64,000 nt of DNA from Salinimicrobium sp. TH3 (GCF_026676115.1 NZ_JAPONB010000005.1:248001-312000); one strand, 5' to 3'; positions 45,143 through 56,061 are shown, numbered from the stretch's first letter. The notes: generated from the letters alone by a model not told the origin. Translations and numbers: made by a program.

Positions 45143-45798
45143 AAATTTGTTGTATTAATTTATAATTCAACTGGAGTAAAAATTTGGACCACCTCTCAGA
45201 CATAAACATTTCTAAGAGAACCTTAAAGGCAATTGGATTTGTGGTAGTCATTTAGAGCCATTCATTTATGAAGATTGTAAAGCCGATGATTATCGTTTGA
45301 AGGAGATCGATCACCAATTCTTCTCCAAATTCAGGTATTTTGACTTAAAGAATCTACTCTTCTCGTTGGCTATAAGCGATTGATGCCGTTGCGCCCCGTT
45401 GCAGTGGTTGATATTTTGTCAATTTTTAATGCAATTTAATAAGGAAAGGCCGTTGCTGCCGTTGATGATTATACAGGAGCTGGGAGAAGTATTTTTCCAA
45501 AAAGTAAAAAACTCCCTACAGTAGAACGTTTAGCTCTGGAATATCATTCATTTTTCCATTTTCTTGCTCGCCTAAAGTTACGACCACCTTACTTTATTTA
45601 TAATCTTCAATAACGACTTCGAACAAGAAATCCTAATTAATTCGAAACCTGTTATTGTGGGAAATTGCCTATATAATTTATTCATGCTCCCGACAAATAG
45701 AATATTTAATTCGTTGAAGACACCAAAATTAAAACTGAATCTCTTTGCAGGCCGTTATTTAATGTTACCTTCCCGGTTTGATAAAATCCTTTAGCTTA
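45143..45798. other. Gene-free junction region
   Basis: No intact gene. It holds an integrase remnant (45187-45337) and, after it, GCCGTTGC repeats near 45380-45460 that recall the inverted repeat behind the intact integrase. The remainder is AT-rich with no recognised feature; the promoter of the kinase at 45799 should lie near its end. Confidence 0.6.
45187..45337 (+). pseudogene. Integrase fragment (third element)
   Basis: The stretch resembles 4180-4340 of the intact integrase: ATTTCTAAGAG, then CATTTATGAAGATTGTAAAGC, GCCGATGATTATCG and GATCACCAATTCTTCTCCAAATT align in order with the codons for the core-binding domain. It differs more than the 15.8-kb fragment and covers another part of the gene, so it derives from a separate insertion. 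Confidence 0.8.
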
Positions 45799-48081
45799 AT
45801 GAGTTGCTACAAGAACATTTTTGAAAACTTACCCTTTCCCTGCTTATTATTCGAAAAGAAGAATGATGTGTTTATCATTAGTGAGGCGAATACCCTCTAC
45901 TGCGAAGTAACCAACTTAAACGGGAAAGAACTTAAAGGTAAAATGATTGAAGAAGTTTTTCCGGAAAACCCTTCTTCCTCTTCAGGATTAGAGAGAATTC
46001 TGAAATCTTTAGAGACTGCATATAAAAATCAGAAGCCTCATAAAATAAAGATCCTGAAATATGATCTCTATAACGAACAAAATGATAACTACATACAGAA
46101 GTATTGGGAAGTGGAGAATATACCCATTAATGATGACGCCAAAGATACCAGGTATATTTTAAATGTGGTAAAGGATATTACAGCCCAAATTTTGGAGAAA
46201 GATAGGTGTAACATGCTTCAGGTTAAATTAGACGATAAAATTAAAAAACACGATCAAATAATTGAAAAGGTCACCGATGGGCTTTTTTCTTTGGACAGGG
46301 AAGGGAGTTTTGTGAGTTTAAATAAAGGGTTCATTGATATCGCCGAAACTTCCGAAAGTGATTTATATAAAATGAATTTTTTACCGTTTTGCAGTGAAGA
46401 CCATCGCGAAAAAATCTTAAAAAAATTTAATGCAGCTATAGGTGGAACAAATCAAACATTTGAAGCTGATTTTATTTCGGGAAAAGGTAAAAAGATGGTT
46501 CTGGAAATCTCGCTTGTTCCCCTCAGGAATAGTAAAACAATAACCGGGATATATGGTATTGCAAAAGACATAACCAGGCTAAAAGAAAGTGAAGTTGCCG
46601 TTTATAGAAGTGAAAGGAAATTTAAGGCTTTGGTTCAGGAAGGATCTGATCTTATAGGAATCCTGGATTTAAACGGAAAATATAAATTTGTTAGTGAAAC
46701 ATCCTCTTCTGTTCTCGGAATTTCTCCAAAGGATTTTATTGGCAAAACTGCTTTTGACTTTATGCATCCTGAGGACCAGGAAAGAGTAATTGAAGAATTT
46801 TCGGGGCTGGAGTTTAAAAATCAAATCCAAATAGATCCTTTTCGTTTTAAGAATGCTAAAGGAGAGTGGAGATGGGTTCAAACTAAAGCTACCAATCTTA
46901 CAAATGATCCCGCCGTTGGAGGTATTGTAACTAATTCTAGAGACATTACCGATCAAATTATCTCTCAAAAAGCGATCAAAGAAAGTGAAGAACGCTATCG
47001 TTCCTTTTTTGAAAATAGTTTAGATGCGGTGATGGTTACTATTCCAGATGGGAAAATATTAGCCGCAAACCCCAGCGCATGCAGGATGTTTCAAATGAGT
47101 GAAAAAGAACTTTGCTCTGTAGGCAGGAGTGCGGTAACAGATTCCGGGGACCCGCGTCTGACCGCAGCCCTAGATATAAGAAGGCAAACAGGAACCACAA
47201 GTGCAGAACTGACTTTTGTTCGAAAGGACGGAACGAAATTCCCGGGGGAAATCACATCTTCTATTTTTAAGGATCCAGACGGAAATTCTAGAAGTTCAAT
47301 GATTATACGAGATATTACAAAGAGAAAAATTTCTGAAAAGGAACTTCTGGAGGTAAATGAAAGTCTAAGAACCAATACTAAGGAATTGATAAGAGCTAAT
47401 AAAGGCCTTGAACAATTTTCCTTTATTATTTCCCACAATTTAAGAGCACCTGTAGCAAATATACTTGGATTAACGCAGCTACTTATTGAAGAGAGTTACT
47501 CGAACGATATGAAAATTAATTTGAGAAAGGAAGTTGAGTCAAATGCGCAACGTATGGACAAAGTAATTAAAGACCTTAATCAAATTCTCCAGTTAAAACA
47601 AGATTTTAGTGAAGCTAAACAAGCTATAAATTTTAATGAAATTGTTCAATTTATAGAAATTAGTCTTCACGATATATTAGAAAGAGAAAACATAAAGATC
47701 GTGACCAATTTTGAGGAAATTAATCAAGTTAGGAGTGTACGAAGTTTTATCTACAGCATCTTTTATAATCTTATCTTTAACAGTATCAAATACCGTCAAC
47801 CCGGGGTTGATGCAGAGATAAAAATAACTTCCAAAAAAGAGAATGGAATTATAAGCTTGATATTTCAAGATAACGGTTTAGGAATGGATTCTTCAATAAA
47901 AAAGGATGATATTTTTAGCCTTTATAAGCGCTTTCATCACCATATCGAAGGAAAAGGTATGGGCCTATTCATGGTGAAGACCCAGGTGGAAATGCTTGGC
48001 GGAAAAATAAATGTATTGAGTAAAGTCAATTGTGGATCTACATTCATTATAAAATTCAGTAATAAAAAATTTAAATTATGA
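45799..48081 (+). CDS. Multi-PAS sensor histidine kinase
   Basis: About 760 residues without transmembrane helices. Four PAS regions (about 5-120, 150-265, 275-390, 400-515), each followed by PAC-like ends such as YGIAKDITRLKE and MIIRDITKRK. HisKA with FIISHNLRAPVANILG (phospho-His) near 545 and a HATPase domain with NLIFNSIKYRQ, DNGLGMD and GKGMGLFMV. A cytoplasmic sensor, ligand unknown. The ATG at 45799 is preferred over the TTG at 45778. The receiver gene overlaps its stop by four bases, so they form a pair. Confidence 0.9.
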   Translation: MSCYKNIFENLPFPCLLFEKKNDVFIISEANTLYCEVTNLNGKELKGKMIEEVFPENPSSSSGLERILKSLETAYKNQKPHKIKILKYDLYNEQNDNYIQKYWEVENIPINDDAKDTRYILNVVKDITAQILEKDRCNMLQVKLDDKIKKHDQIIEKVTDGLFSLDREGSFVSLNKGFIDIAETSESDLYKMNFLPFCSEDHREKILKKFNAAIGGTNQTFEADFISGKGKKMVLEISLVPLRNSKTITGIYGIAKDITRLKESEVAVYRSERKFKALVQEGSDLIGILDLNGKYKFVSETSSSVLGISPKDFIGKTAFDFMHPEDQERVIEEFSGLEFKNQIQIDPFRFKNAKGEWRWVQTKATNLTNDPAVGGIVTNSRDITDQIISQKAIKESEERYRSFFENSLDAVMVTIPDGKILAANPSACRMFQMSEKELCSVGRSAVTDSGDPRLTAALDIRRQTGTTSAELTFVRKDGTKFPGEITSSIFKDPDGNSRSSMIIRDITKRKISEKELLEVNESLRTNTKELIRANKGLEQFSFIISHNLRAPVANILGLTQLLIEESYSNDMKINLRKEVESNAQRMDKVIKDLNQILQLKQDFSEAKQAINFNEIVQFIEISLHDILERENIKIVTNFEEINQVRSVRSFIYSIFYNLIFNSIKYRQPGVDAEIKITSKKENGIISLIFQDNGLGMDSSIKKDDIFSLYKRFHHHIEGKGMGLFMVKTQVEMLGGKINVLSKVNCGSTFIIKFSNKKFKL

Positions 48082-48491
48082 TAAATGGCGTGCAACATTA
48101 CTTAGTAGTTGATGATGACAGCACCAGCAATCTTCTTTGCAAATTGATCATTCAAAAATTTGACGCAAAAGCGATAGTAGCTTCATATCTCAGACCAGAA
48201 GAAGCTCTGGAATACATCATTGAAAAATATTCAAAAACAAATAAGTCTATTCCTACTATTCTGTTTCTCGATGTAAATATGCCAACTATGACAGGCTTTG
48301 AATTTCTGGACAGGTTTTTAAAATTCAACACAGAGATCCAACAACAATTTACTGTATATATTCTTAGCTCTTCCATGGAAGATTTTTCCTCTGAAAGAAA
48401 GAAGTATCCTTCTATTGCTGATTTTCTATCTAAACCTCTTATGGTTTCCCACTTGAAGGAAATTCATCATCAAAAAATCAACGTTTTTTAG
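48078..48491 (+). CDS. Single-domain response regulator
   Basis: 137 residues, receiver domain only. Acidic pocket DDD near residue 11, phospho-acceptor Asp in LFLDVNMP near 62, Ser in ILSSS and Lys in LSKPL. No output domain, so it probably acts in a phosphorelay or by protein contact. Overlaps the kinase stop in ATGA. Confidence 0.92.
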   Translation: MINGVQHYLVVDDDSTSNLLCKLIIQKFDAKAIVASYLRPEEALEYIIEKYSKTNKSIPTILFLDVNMPTMTGFEFLDRFLKFNTEIQQQFTVYILSSSMEDFSSERKKYPSIADFLSKPLMVSHLKEIHHQKINVF

Positions 48492-48607
48492 AGTTAAACT
48501 TTAAACCTGTGAAATTTCTTTTCCCTTAGTGAAGAACTGTTTTTAGAATAGTACAGGCTGATTTTTATTAAGTTAATTATCATAGAACGCACGTCGCCGA
48601 TAAATAA

Positions 48608-49009
48608 CTATACCATCATTAACTCCACCACTCTTTTGAGAGCTACTTGAGACTCAGGATTTAATACTTCAATGTAGTGCAGATAATTTTTTAATTTAGC
48701 TTCATTAAACCTCTTGATATCTGTAATAAAATCGGTCATATATCCATCAAAAGGAAGTCTGGAAACCGGTTTCTCCAGGAATTTAATGATATCGTGGTGC
48801 CGGGAATCTTCTGCAATTTTTCTGTATAAATCTTCAATAATATTCTTTTCCCCTTCGATGAGTTGAAAAAAACTTCGTTCATTATAGAGCAGGATACCGG
48901 TAATATCCCGGCTTTTATTGAATTCGTTTGTTTTGGTCATAATATCGCTAATTGATTGATCTTTCAGCTCCAGGTTGGCTGTACTAACGTAGGAAATGGC
49001 ATATCTCAT
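48608..49009 (-). CDS. BLUF-domain blue-light sensor protein
   Basis: 133 residues. YAISYVS with the flavin Tyr, NEFNKSRDITGILLY with the Asn, FFQLIEG with the Gln, and the RHHDIIKF helix-strand give a complete BLUF domain (about 1-95). A short helical tail follows. It binds FAD and signals blue light to a partner. It is monocistronic among two-component genes, so a local kinase is a plausible partner, but this is not shown. Confidence 0.9.
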   Translation of the reverse strand: MRYAISYVSTANLELKDQSISDIMTKTNEFNKSRDITGILLYNERSFFQLIEGEKNIIEDLYRKIAEDSRHHDIIKFLEKPVSRLPFDGYMTDFITDIKRFNEAKLKNYLHYIEVLNPESQVALKRVVELMMV

Positions 49010-49364
49010 AATAACTGATTTTAAAATTTATAAATAATTATTCTTACAGGAATGATCTTATCCCGAAGAATTGCAACAACCTGGTAACTTACGGCTAATC
49101 AAGACAATAATACTCCTGGATCTCACAATTGGCAGTAGATTAACCTGTCTTTGATGGTAGAGAAGTGGATCGGTCAGGTGAAGGGGTGACCGTTAAGAGT
49201 GTTGAAACCTTTTGTGATCTTGCCTTGGGGATAATTGTGTGTTATTTTAATAGACGCTGATATCTCTTTCTCCAGGTATTCTCAATGAATATCTGTTAAC
49301 ACTATCTAAATCATTAGAAGATTATCCTTCAAAGCAATACCTTATAAAAAATAGAAAAATATCT
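49010..49364. other. Intergenic region, no recognised feature
   Basis: Divergent gap between the BLUF gene and the next kinase. Promoters for both must be here. I see no RNA gene, repeat or open frame that I can support. Confidence 0.5.
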
Positions 49365-50489
49365 ATGAAATTTACCAACTTTATTAAAAACAATAAGGAA
49401 GATATCTCTAAGGAATGGGTGAAGTACGCCCGGGAAAATATTGATGGTATTAATAAGCTTGAACTGAAGGAGGTTCAGGATCACATAGGCCAAATGCTCG
49501 ATAGAATCGTAGAGAGCATGGAAACATTGGAAACAGATGTACAGCAGGAGGAAAAATCGAAGGGTAGGAAGAATATGCGGTCTGGCGAAAGCAAGGCTGC
49601 CCATCAACATGGGGAACAGCGGGCAGATGTAGGTTTTAATATCATGGAATTAAGTTCTGAATTCAGGGCTCTACGGGCAAGTATTTTACGACTTTGGGAA
49701 GCACATAGTAGAACAAAAAAAATGGAGACAGATTTCCAGGATATGATACGTTTTAATGAGGCTATTGATGAGTTATGGATGATTTCCCTGGAGCGCTTTG
49801 ACAATAAAGTCGAGGAAAGCAAGAATTGGTTTATTGGTATTTTGGGGCATGATTTGCGTAATCCTCTCGCAGCCATTTCGGGTGTTCAATCAATCCTTAA
49901 GTTGTCTAAAAATTTGTCGGAAAAGGAAAAATCCCTAATTGGGAGATCCGACTCCAGCGTAAAACGTATGAAAGAATTAATAAACAACCTTTTGGAGTTG
50001 ACAAATTTAAGGTTGGGCAGCGGAATAACCATCAACAGGTCCCCGGTGGATCTTTCAGAACAGAGTGTGAAAATTGTTCAGGAAATACAACTGGGTTACC
50101 CGGACTCTGAACTGATCGTCAAAACTCCAGGTCCCGTACAGGGTGAATGGGACATTGTTCGGTTGGATCAATTAATGACAAATCTTATCACAAATGCCTT
50201 ACGACATGGAAATCCGGGAGGCCCTGTTACAGTGAGTGTATCGGCAAAAGGCAATGAGGCATTTTTTCAGGTTTACAATGAGGGATCTCCGGTGCCGGAG
50301 AATATAAAAAGTTTGATTTCTACCGGGTTTTCTAACAAGCTTAATAGGGATCCGGCAAAAAAGGATAGCTATGGACTGGGCCTTTACATCGTAAAAGCTA
50401 TTGTAGATGGCCATAAAGGACGAATTGAATTAAAGAGCACTAAAGAAACAGGTACCACTTTTACAATTATTCTTCCGCGAAAATTATAG
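49365..50489 (+). CDS. Sensor histidine kinase with RsbRD-like N-terminus
   Basis: 374 residues, cytoplasmic. The N-terminal helical domain (about 1-140; KNNKEDISKEWVKYARE, FRALRASILRLWEAHSR) resembles the RsbRD/sensor globin-like non-haem domains placed before kinases or STAS domains. HisKA with FIGILGHDLRNPLAAI near 165 and HATPase with NLITNALRHGNPGGP and YGLGLYIVKAI. Signal unknown. The receiver gene on the other strand (50679-51053) converges with it. Confidence 0.88.
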   Translation: MKFTNFIKNNKEDISKEWVKYARENIDGINKLELKEVQDHIGQMLDRIVESMETLETDVQQEEKSKGRKNMRSGESKAAHQHGEQRADVGFNIMELSSEFRALRASILRLWEAHSRTKKMETDFQDMIRFNEAIDELWMISLERFDNKVEESKNWFIGILGHDLRNPLAAISGVQSILKLSKNLSEKEKSLIGRSDSSVKRMKELINNLLELTNLRLGSGITINRSPVDLSEQSVKIVQEIQLGYPDSELIVKTPGPVQGEWDIVRLDQLMTNLITNALRHGNPGGPVTVSVSAKGNEAFFQVYNEGSPVPENIKSLISTGFSNKLNRDPAKKDSYGLGLYIVKAIVDGHKGRIELKSTKETGTTFTIILPRKL

Positions 50490-50678
50490 CATCAAAAGAT
50501 CTAGGTTTAAAAATTCAATGTTATAATTTCTAGGATTCAATTTCAGCAATTCCAATACTTTAATAGTTAGACTCTTTCTTTTAGAAAATTGGAATACAGG
50601 TTGATCATCAATGAGCAAAGGGGCAAGTTGTAGCATTGCTTTGGCCGGAAAAATGATATTTGGTAGTGCTGAAATGAC

Positions 50679-51053
50679 CTAACCTATTCCCATAGTACAT
50701 TTATTTATTTTTTGCAATAATTCATCCATTTCAAAAGGTTTGGCAATAAAATCATTGGCACCAGCTGTCTTGCATCTTTTTCCCGCATCGTGAAGGGCAG
50801 ACATCATGAGTATAGATACCTGACTAATATTTTTGTCGCTTCTAATCCTGGCACAAACATCGGTGCCATTCACCCCAGAAATGAGCATGTCCAGAAGTAC
50901 CAGATCTGTACCATGAGCAGTAATATTTTCTTCAGTTTTTCCTGGCTCTTGAGAAAATATTACTTCATAACCATTCATTTCCAGCAGCATTTGGAGCATT
51001 TCCCCGATCGACCTATCATCATCTACTATTAAAATTTTTGTATTCTTTATCAT
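50679..51053 (-). CDS. Single-domain response regulator
   Basis: 124 residues. DDD near 11, phospho-acceptor Asp in LVLLDMLISG near 54, MMSA with its Ser and the Lys in IAKPFEM. Receiver only. It is 47 bases downstream of the large CheB-CheR kinase in the same direction, so it is the probable phospho-acceptor of that kinase. Confidence 0.92.
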   Translation of the reverse strand: MIKNTKILIVDDDRSIGEMLQMLLEMNGYEVIFSQEPGKTEENITAHGTDLVLLDMLISGVNGTDVCARIRSDKNISQVSILMMSALHDAGKRCKTAGANDFIAKPFEMDELLQKINKCTMGIG

Positions 51054-51100
51054 TATATTCTGATTTATAAAAAGTTATTTCGACATATGCAGGCAGGCAT

Positions 51101-54100
51101 CTATATTACACAAGGCAGGGAAAAGGTAAAAACGGAACCCTCACTTATTTTACTCTCTACTGAAAGGGTTCCCTGATGCCTGTTTATGATCTCATTGGAA
51201 AGGAACAGTCCTATTCCAAAACCGGAATAGGTATCTTCCCTTTCCCCGGTCACCCGGTAAAATCTGTCAAAAATCTTACATAGATCATTTTCAGCTATTC
51301 CTATTCCATGGTCCTTCACACTAACAGCAACACAGTTATTTTTTCCTTTCTCGATTTTCACTTCCACCGGTTGATGGTTAGAGGAATATTTAATAGAGTT
51401 GGTAATCAGGTTTATTAATACCTGTCCAATCCTATCCTTGTCTGCACTAATGTTACACCTGAAATCATGTTTTACACTTATTTCTTGTCCAACTTTGGAA
51501 TGTTTTATGTCCTGTATGGTTTCATCCACTAACTCATTAATGTTAAAGACTTTATTTTGGAATACCAGCTTGTTGTCCTCCAATCGGGAGAGATCCAGTA
51601 TTTCGGAAATAAGCCTGGAGAGTCGTCCTATTTGGACATCGATTCGCTCCAAAGAAGTTTTCAAAGGCAGAGATTCCAGAAGTATATCTTTATCTTTTTT
51701 TAATAAGCTCAATAGTAATTGCACATAACCTTTTATAGAAGTAACAGGGGTTTTGAGTTCGTGGCTCACCATTTTAAGGAAATCTTCCTTGCGCTTTTCC
51801 TCATCCTTTAATTTCTGAATTTCTATTGCTGAACTTATCCAGAATTTGATCTTTCCTTTATCACTTCTTAGTGGGACTGCTCTGTCCAAATGCCATTTAT
51901 ATTCTCCGTTTTTATTTTTACTGCGAAACTCCATTTCAAAATCCTTTCCTGTAGTTAATGAACACTTCCAGGAGATTAGAAAAGCATCAAGATCATCGGG
52001 ATGAATACAATTTTGCCAGCCCCTTCCCTCAAGTTGCTGCTGACTCTTACCGGTATCATTAAGCCATTGTTGGTTAAAATAGTAAGCGTTCCCCTTGTCA
52101 TCTGTATTCAGTATTTTTTCCGGCATGAGATCGGCCATTTTTCTAAAATGGGATTCACTTTCCTTTAGTTTTATATTGAATTCTGCCTGCGGGGTAACTT
52201 CTGTAGCGATATCTACGATTCCGGTAATCTTGTTATCAGAATCCCGCTGAGGGTAGTAGGTGAAATTGTAATAAGAGCGCTCTTTTTTTCCATTCCGAAC
52301 TATATCAACAGGCATTTCATAAGCCTTGTGTGGCTCTCCTGTTTTATAAACCTTATCCAATAATTCTTTAAAACCTTGTTCCCTCAATTCCGGCAAAGCT
52401 TCCAGGATTGGTTTGCCAATCACTCCCCTGCCTTTTCCCCAGGTTTCCAGAATAGCATCGTTCGCTATTTCTATAGTATGATCCTCTCCTGTGAAAGCGG
52501 CGATCAGGGAAGGGGAGGAATAAATTAATTCATAGTAAAGGCGCTGAGTTTCTTCAATTTTCTTAGCTGCTTCTTTTTGGTCTGAAACGTCCCGGCTTAT
52601 TTCAGAAACCCCAATAATTTTACCACCTGAATCTTTTATAAGTGAACCGGTGAGCGATACCGGAATCCAATTCCCGGCTTTTGTGATCCTTACCGATTCG
52701 AAATTATTTATCTTTCCTTCTTCTTTAATTATGGTAATCTTCCTGTCTTCATTTTGCTGGTACTCCTGGGGAATAAGGATTGAAATGTGTTTCCCAACAA
52801 TTTCTTTTGATTTATACCCAAAGATTCTTTCCGCTCCATTATTCCAACTGGTTATGATTCCTTTGAGGTTTTTGCTGATAATGGCATCCTCAGAAGATTC
52901 TACAACAGCTGAAAGTTGCGCATTTTTATCACCCGTTCTTTTTAGTTCGGTAATATCCTGAACTGTTAATAGGATCTGGTCGACTTCACTTCCGGAAGTA
53001 TTAAAATATCCCGCGCTTAAAATCAAACTTTTGACACCAACACCATGGAATTCATGGGTTATCTCAAAATTTTTAATACTTTCTTTTTCCGGTTGTAGAT
53101 TTTCCAACAAGGTCCTCAATTCGGGAATATCCCATTGTTTGTTTCCTATCTCATAGATCAATTTGCCCGTTGTCTCCTCTTCGTCGATTTTAAATGTCGT
53201 GTAAAAAGCTTTGTTGGCAGAGATCAAATGCAGTTTTTTGTCCAGGATCAACAAGGGTTCCCAAATAGTATCTACCACGATCTCAGAATAGTTCCTGGCG
53301 CTGGTAAGTTGGGAATTAAGATTCTGCAATTCCTGGTTTAAGCTGGTGAGTTCCTCATTGGTACTTTGCAGTTCTTCCTGGCTGGTCTCAAGTTCCTCGT
53401 TCACACTTTGTAGTTCTTCGCTGCTACTTTCCAGTTCCTCATTGCTGCTTTGCAGCTCTTCATTGACCGCCTCCTGATCTTCGGTAATGCTGCGCATATC
53501 TTCCCGGGTTTGGGATAGTTCGCGTTCCAGTTGTTTTATGCGCCCTCTCTCCTGGGGGGTTGCAGGGGTCTCTTCCCTGGAGTAGGTTTGGCCATGGTCA
53601 TGAAAGAGGATCAAATAGTGCTGTTCCAAAAGGTTGGGTAAACAAACAGCCTCTATAGAAATATTATGGGTTTGATTATTAGATTCTATTAAAAGATCCT
53701 TTTCTACTGCTGAAGACTCCCCATCCCGATGATCACTCTCATTTTTCTTGACCTGGTGTAAAATATTACGCAGCTCAAAAGCCAATCCCAATTTTGCCAG
53801 TTTTAAAAGGTTATGTGTAGGCCTTCCCGGAGCCTGGAAAAGAAATTTACTGGTATCGCCTCTAAAAAGCACAATATCCAGATTTTCATTGACCACTACT
53901 CCTGGTGGAGTATATTTTTTGAGCAGAATGTCGTCTGCAATCTTTTCAAAGTCGGTGCGGGTATTTTCTTTTCCTGGATTGGTGTTGGTGCCTTTCGAAT
54001 TTAGTTTGCTCGGTTTGCCGGTCGTGAGCACGAATCTGGCCTGGGTGTCTTTAGGGGAAAATATTTTAAAGCGCTTTTCTGAAGGAGCAAAGAGATCTGG

Positions 54101-55519
54101 TACATTACTTACAGCTTCAGATTTTCCCAGCAATAAAAATCCTTTCCGGTTAAGGGCATAGTGAAAAGTAGTAAGGGCTTTATTCTGTAGGTAAGGCTGC
54201 AGGTATATTAATACATTACGGCAACTTACAAGGTCAATTTTTCCGAAGGGTGGATCCATGAGGAAATTGTGAAGAGCAAAAACACATATTTCCCGTACCT
54301 GCTTGATCAGCCGATACTGGCCGTTCTTTTTAGTAAAGAATTTTTCTAACCGCTCAGGAGAGAGGTCCTGTACTTCACTTTTTGTATAAATTCCATTTCG
54401 GGCTTTATCAATGGCAGGCGGGCTAATATCTGTACCAAATATCTGGATCCTTTCCCCGCGTACCGATAAAGGATTATTTTCCAAGAATTCCAGAAGACAA
54501 ATAGCAATCGTATAGACTTCCTGCCCGGTACTACAACCGGCCACCCACACACGAATAGGTGCTCCTTCATTTTTATTCTTGACTATTTCCGGAATGGTGG
54601 TACTGCATAATTTTTCAAAAACCTTTTGATCCCTAAAAAAAGTGGTCACGGGAATTAATAGGTCTTGATACAACACATCCTGTTCTGAGGTATCAGATTT
54701 CAATTGCTCAAGATATGTGGCAGGATCTTCATGAGTGCCAAGAGCTATCCTGCGAAGGATCCTCCTTTGAATGGTAGATTGCTTGTAGTAGGTAAAATCT
54801 GTCCCCTTTCGGTGCTGCAACAAGGCAAGAATTTGTTTAAAAATGTTCTCGTCCTGCCCCTTGGATTCTTGATCTTTAGTCTTAGTGTCCTTAATTCTGA
54901 TCTTTTGAACAGTTTCCAGGATCTTTGCAGGAATTTTATCTGGCGGCAGAATAAAATCCACCACCCCTGCATCTACCGCACTTTTAGGCATTCCATCATA
55001 CTCTGCCAAATCCAGGTTATGGGCAAAGGTTATTCCGCCATGCTCCTTGATAGCTCTTAAGCCTTCGGTTCCATCAGATCCTGTCCCCGTCAATACGACC
55101 CCAATGGAATGCGACTGGTGCACCCAGGCAAGGGAGGTGAAGAACAGGTCTATGGGCAGGTTTTGTAATTTTTCATCTTTATGAGGCCTGGGGCTGAGCT
55201 CCAGTTTTCCATCATTAGATAGGAGCATTTTATTGCTGGGAATGATATAAATGTTATTTGGCTCCACCTTTATCTCATCTGAAATTTCCTGCACAGGGAT
55301 GCCGGTGACCTTCTGCAGCAGTTCTGGCAACAGACTGTCGTGGTTAGGAGCCAGATGCTGCACCAGGACATACGCCATCCCGGAATCTTCCGGAATAGCC
55401 TTGATGAACTGTTTAAATGCCGCCAAACCGCCAGCGGAAGCGCCAATGCCCACTACCGGAAATTTATTTTCAGATTTGGTGAGCGCCTCATGGGGTGTCT
55501 TATGTTCAGCTACTTTCAT
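51101..55519 (-). CDS. CheB-CheR-PAS histidine kinase fusion
   Basis: 1472 residues. CheB methylesterase (about 20-205: VVGIGASAGGLAAF with the Ser, QHLAPNHDS with the His, GTGSDGTEG with the Asp). CheR methyltransferase (about 230-490: RVWVAGCSTGQEVY, FGTDISPPAIDKARNG, SCRNVLIYL). A glutamate-rich coiled coil (about 655-745, repeats of EELQS and NEEL). Four PAS domains (about 750-1225), HisKA with FLKMVSHELKTPVTSI near 1245, and HATPase to the end (NSIKYSSN, DHGIGI, GIGLFLSNEI). No flagellar genes or chemoreceptors occur nearby, so it probably serves general signalling. Receiver gene follows. Confidence 0.93.
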   Translation of the reverse strand: MKVAEHKTPHEALTKSENKFPVVGIGASAGGLAAFKQFIKAIPEDSGMAYVLVQHLAPNHDSLLPELLQKVTGIPVQEISDEIKVEPNNIYIIPSNKMLLSNDGKLELSPRPHKDEKLQNLPIDLFFTSLAWVHQSHSIGVVLTGTGSDGTEGLRAIKEHGGITFAHNLDLAEYDGMPKSAVDAGVVDFILPPDKIPAKILETVQKIRIKDTKTKDQESKGQDENIFKQILALLQHRKGTDFTYYKQSTIQRRILRRIALGTHEDPATYLEQLKSDTSEQDVLYQDLLIPVTTFFRDQKVFEKLCSTTIPEIVKNKNEGAPIRVWVAGCSTGQEVYTIAICLLEFLENNPLSVRGERIQIFGTDISPPAIDKARNGIYTKSEVQDLSPERLEKFFTKKNGQYRLIKQVREICVFALHNFLMDPPFGKIDLVSCRNVLIYLQPYLQNKALTTFHYALNRKGFLLLGKSEAVSNVPDLFAPSEKRFKIFSPKDTQARFVLTTGKPSKLNSKGTNTNPGKENTRTDFEKIADDILLKKYTPPGVVVNENLDIVLFRGDTSKFLFQAPGRPTHNLLKLAKLGLAFELRNILHQVKKNESDHRDGESSAVEKDLLIESNNQTHNISIEAVCLPNLLEQHYLILFHDHGQTYSREETPATPQERGRIKQLERELSQTREDMRSITEDQEAVNEELQSSNEELESSSEELQSVNEELETSQEELQSTNEELTSLNQELQNLNSQLTSARNYSEIVVDTIWEPLLILDKKLHLISANKAFYTTFKIDEEETTGKLIYEIGNKQWDIPELRTLLENLQPEKESIKNFEITHEFHGVGVKSLILSAGYFNTSGSEVDQILLTVQDITELKRTGDKNAQLSAVVESSEDAIISKNLKGIITSWNNGAERIFGYKSKEIVGKHISILIPQEYQQNEDRKITIIKEEGKINNFESVRITKAGNWIPVSLTGSLIKDSGGKIIGVSEISRDVSDQKEAAKKIEETQRLYYELIYSSPSLIAAFTGEDHTIEIANDAILETWGKGRGVIGKPILEALPELREQGFKELLDKVYKTGEPHKAYEMPVDIVRNGKKERSYYNFTYYPQRDSDNKITGIVDIATEVTPQAEFNIKLKESESHFRKMADLMPEKILNTDDKGNAYYFNQQWLNDTGKSQQQLEGRGWQNCIHPDDLDAFLISWKCSLTTGKDFEMEFRSKNKNGEYKWHLDRAVPLRSDKGKIKFWISSAIEIQKLKDEEKRKEDFLKMVSHELKTPVTSIKGYVQLLLSLLKKDKDILLESLPLKTSLERIDVQIGRLSRLISEILDLSRLEDNKLVFQNKVFNINELVDETIQDIKHSKVGQEISVKHDFRCNISADKDRIGQVLINLITNSIKYSSNHQPVEVKIEKGKNNCVAVSVKDHGIGIAENDLCKIFDRFYRVTGEREDTYSGFGIGLFLSNEIINRHQGTLSVESKISEGSVFTFSLPCVI

Positions 55520-56061
55520 ATATCAAATTGGGGGAAAAACTAAAGGTAAGCTATACATAAGGTTATATAGGTCATATTAACTTTTAAAGTGATTCTGGAT
55601 CAATCTTTTATGATTATTAATGAACTACGGAGATTGAAACTGATTTATGTAAAAGTATACTGACTTTACCAGAAACTTTGACAATTTTAGACTTGGGCCA
55701 ACCTACCGGTAACAAATAAACCCTGCGGAAAGGTTTAAAAATGTCATAAGGTTTAGGTTAATTCTTATCGTACAATCAAATGCACTACCTTTATAGCCTC
55801 AATAAATCGATAGGATACATAATTTAATCGATTAATTGCATTAATATCATTTTTACAGAGTAACGTTCAAGTAAAGAATAGAATTTTCTGATCACGCTTT
55901 TCTGAGATTGTGTGGAAAGGGATATTGAAAAAGGGAATATATCTGCAGCATTTTAGAGGAAGTCGGACTTTCTTTTGACGGAAAAAGACTTTGAAGGAAA
56001 CAAGAATTCTAATTAAACGCCTTACCTGCTCAGAAATAATATTTACCTAATAAAACCTTAT
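55520..56061. other. Intergenic region, no recognised feature
   Basis: A 542-base AT-rich gap between divergent kinase genes. I find no gene, RNA or strong hairpin in it. Confidence 0.5.

Noticed and set aside
51101-55519. Chemotaxis operon
   Set aside because: CheB and CheR domains are fused to a PAS kinase and no chemoreceptor, CheA, CheW or motility gene is near.
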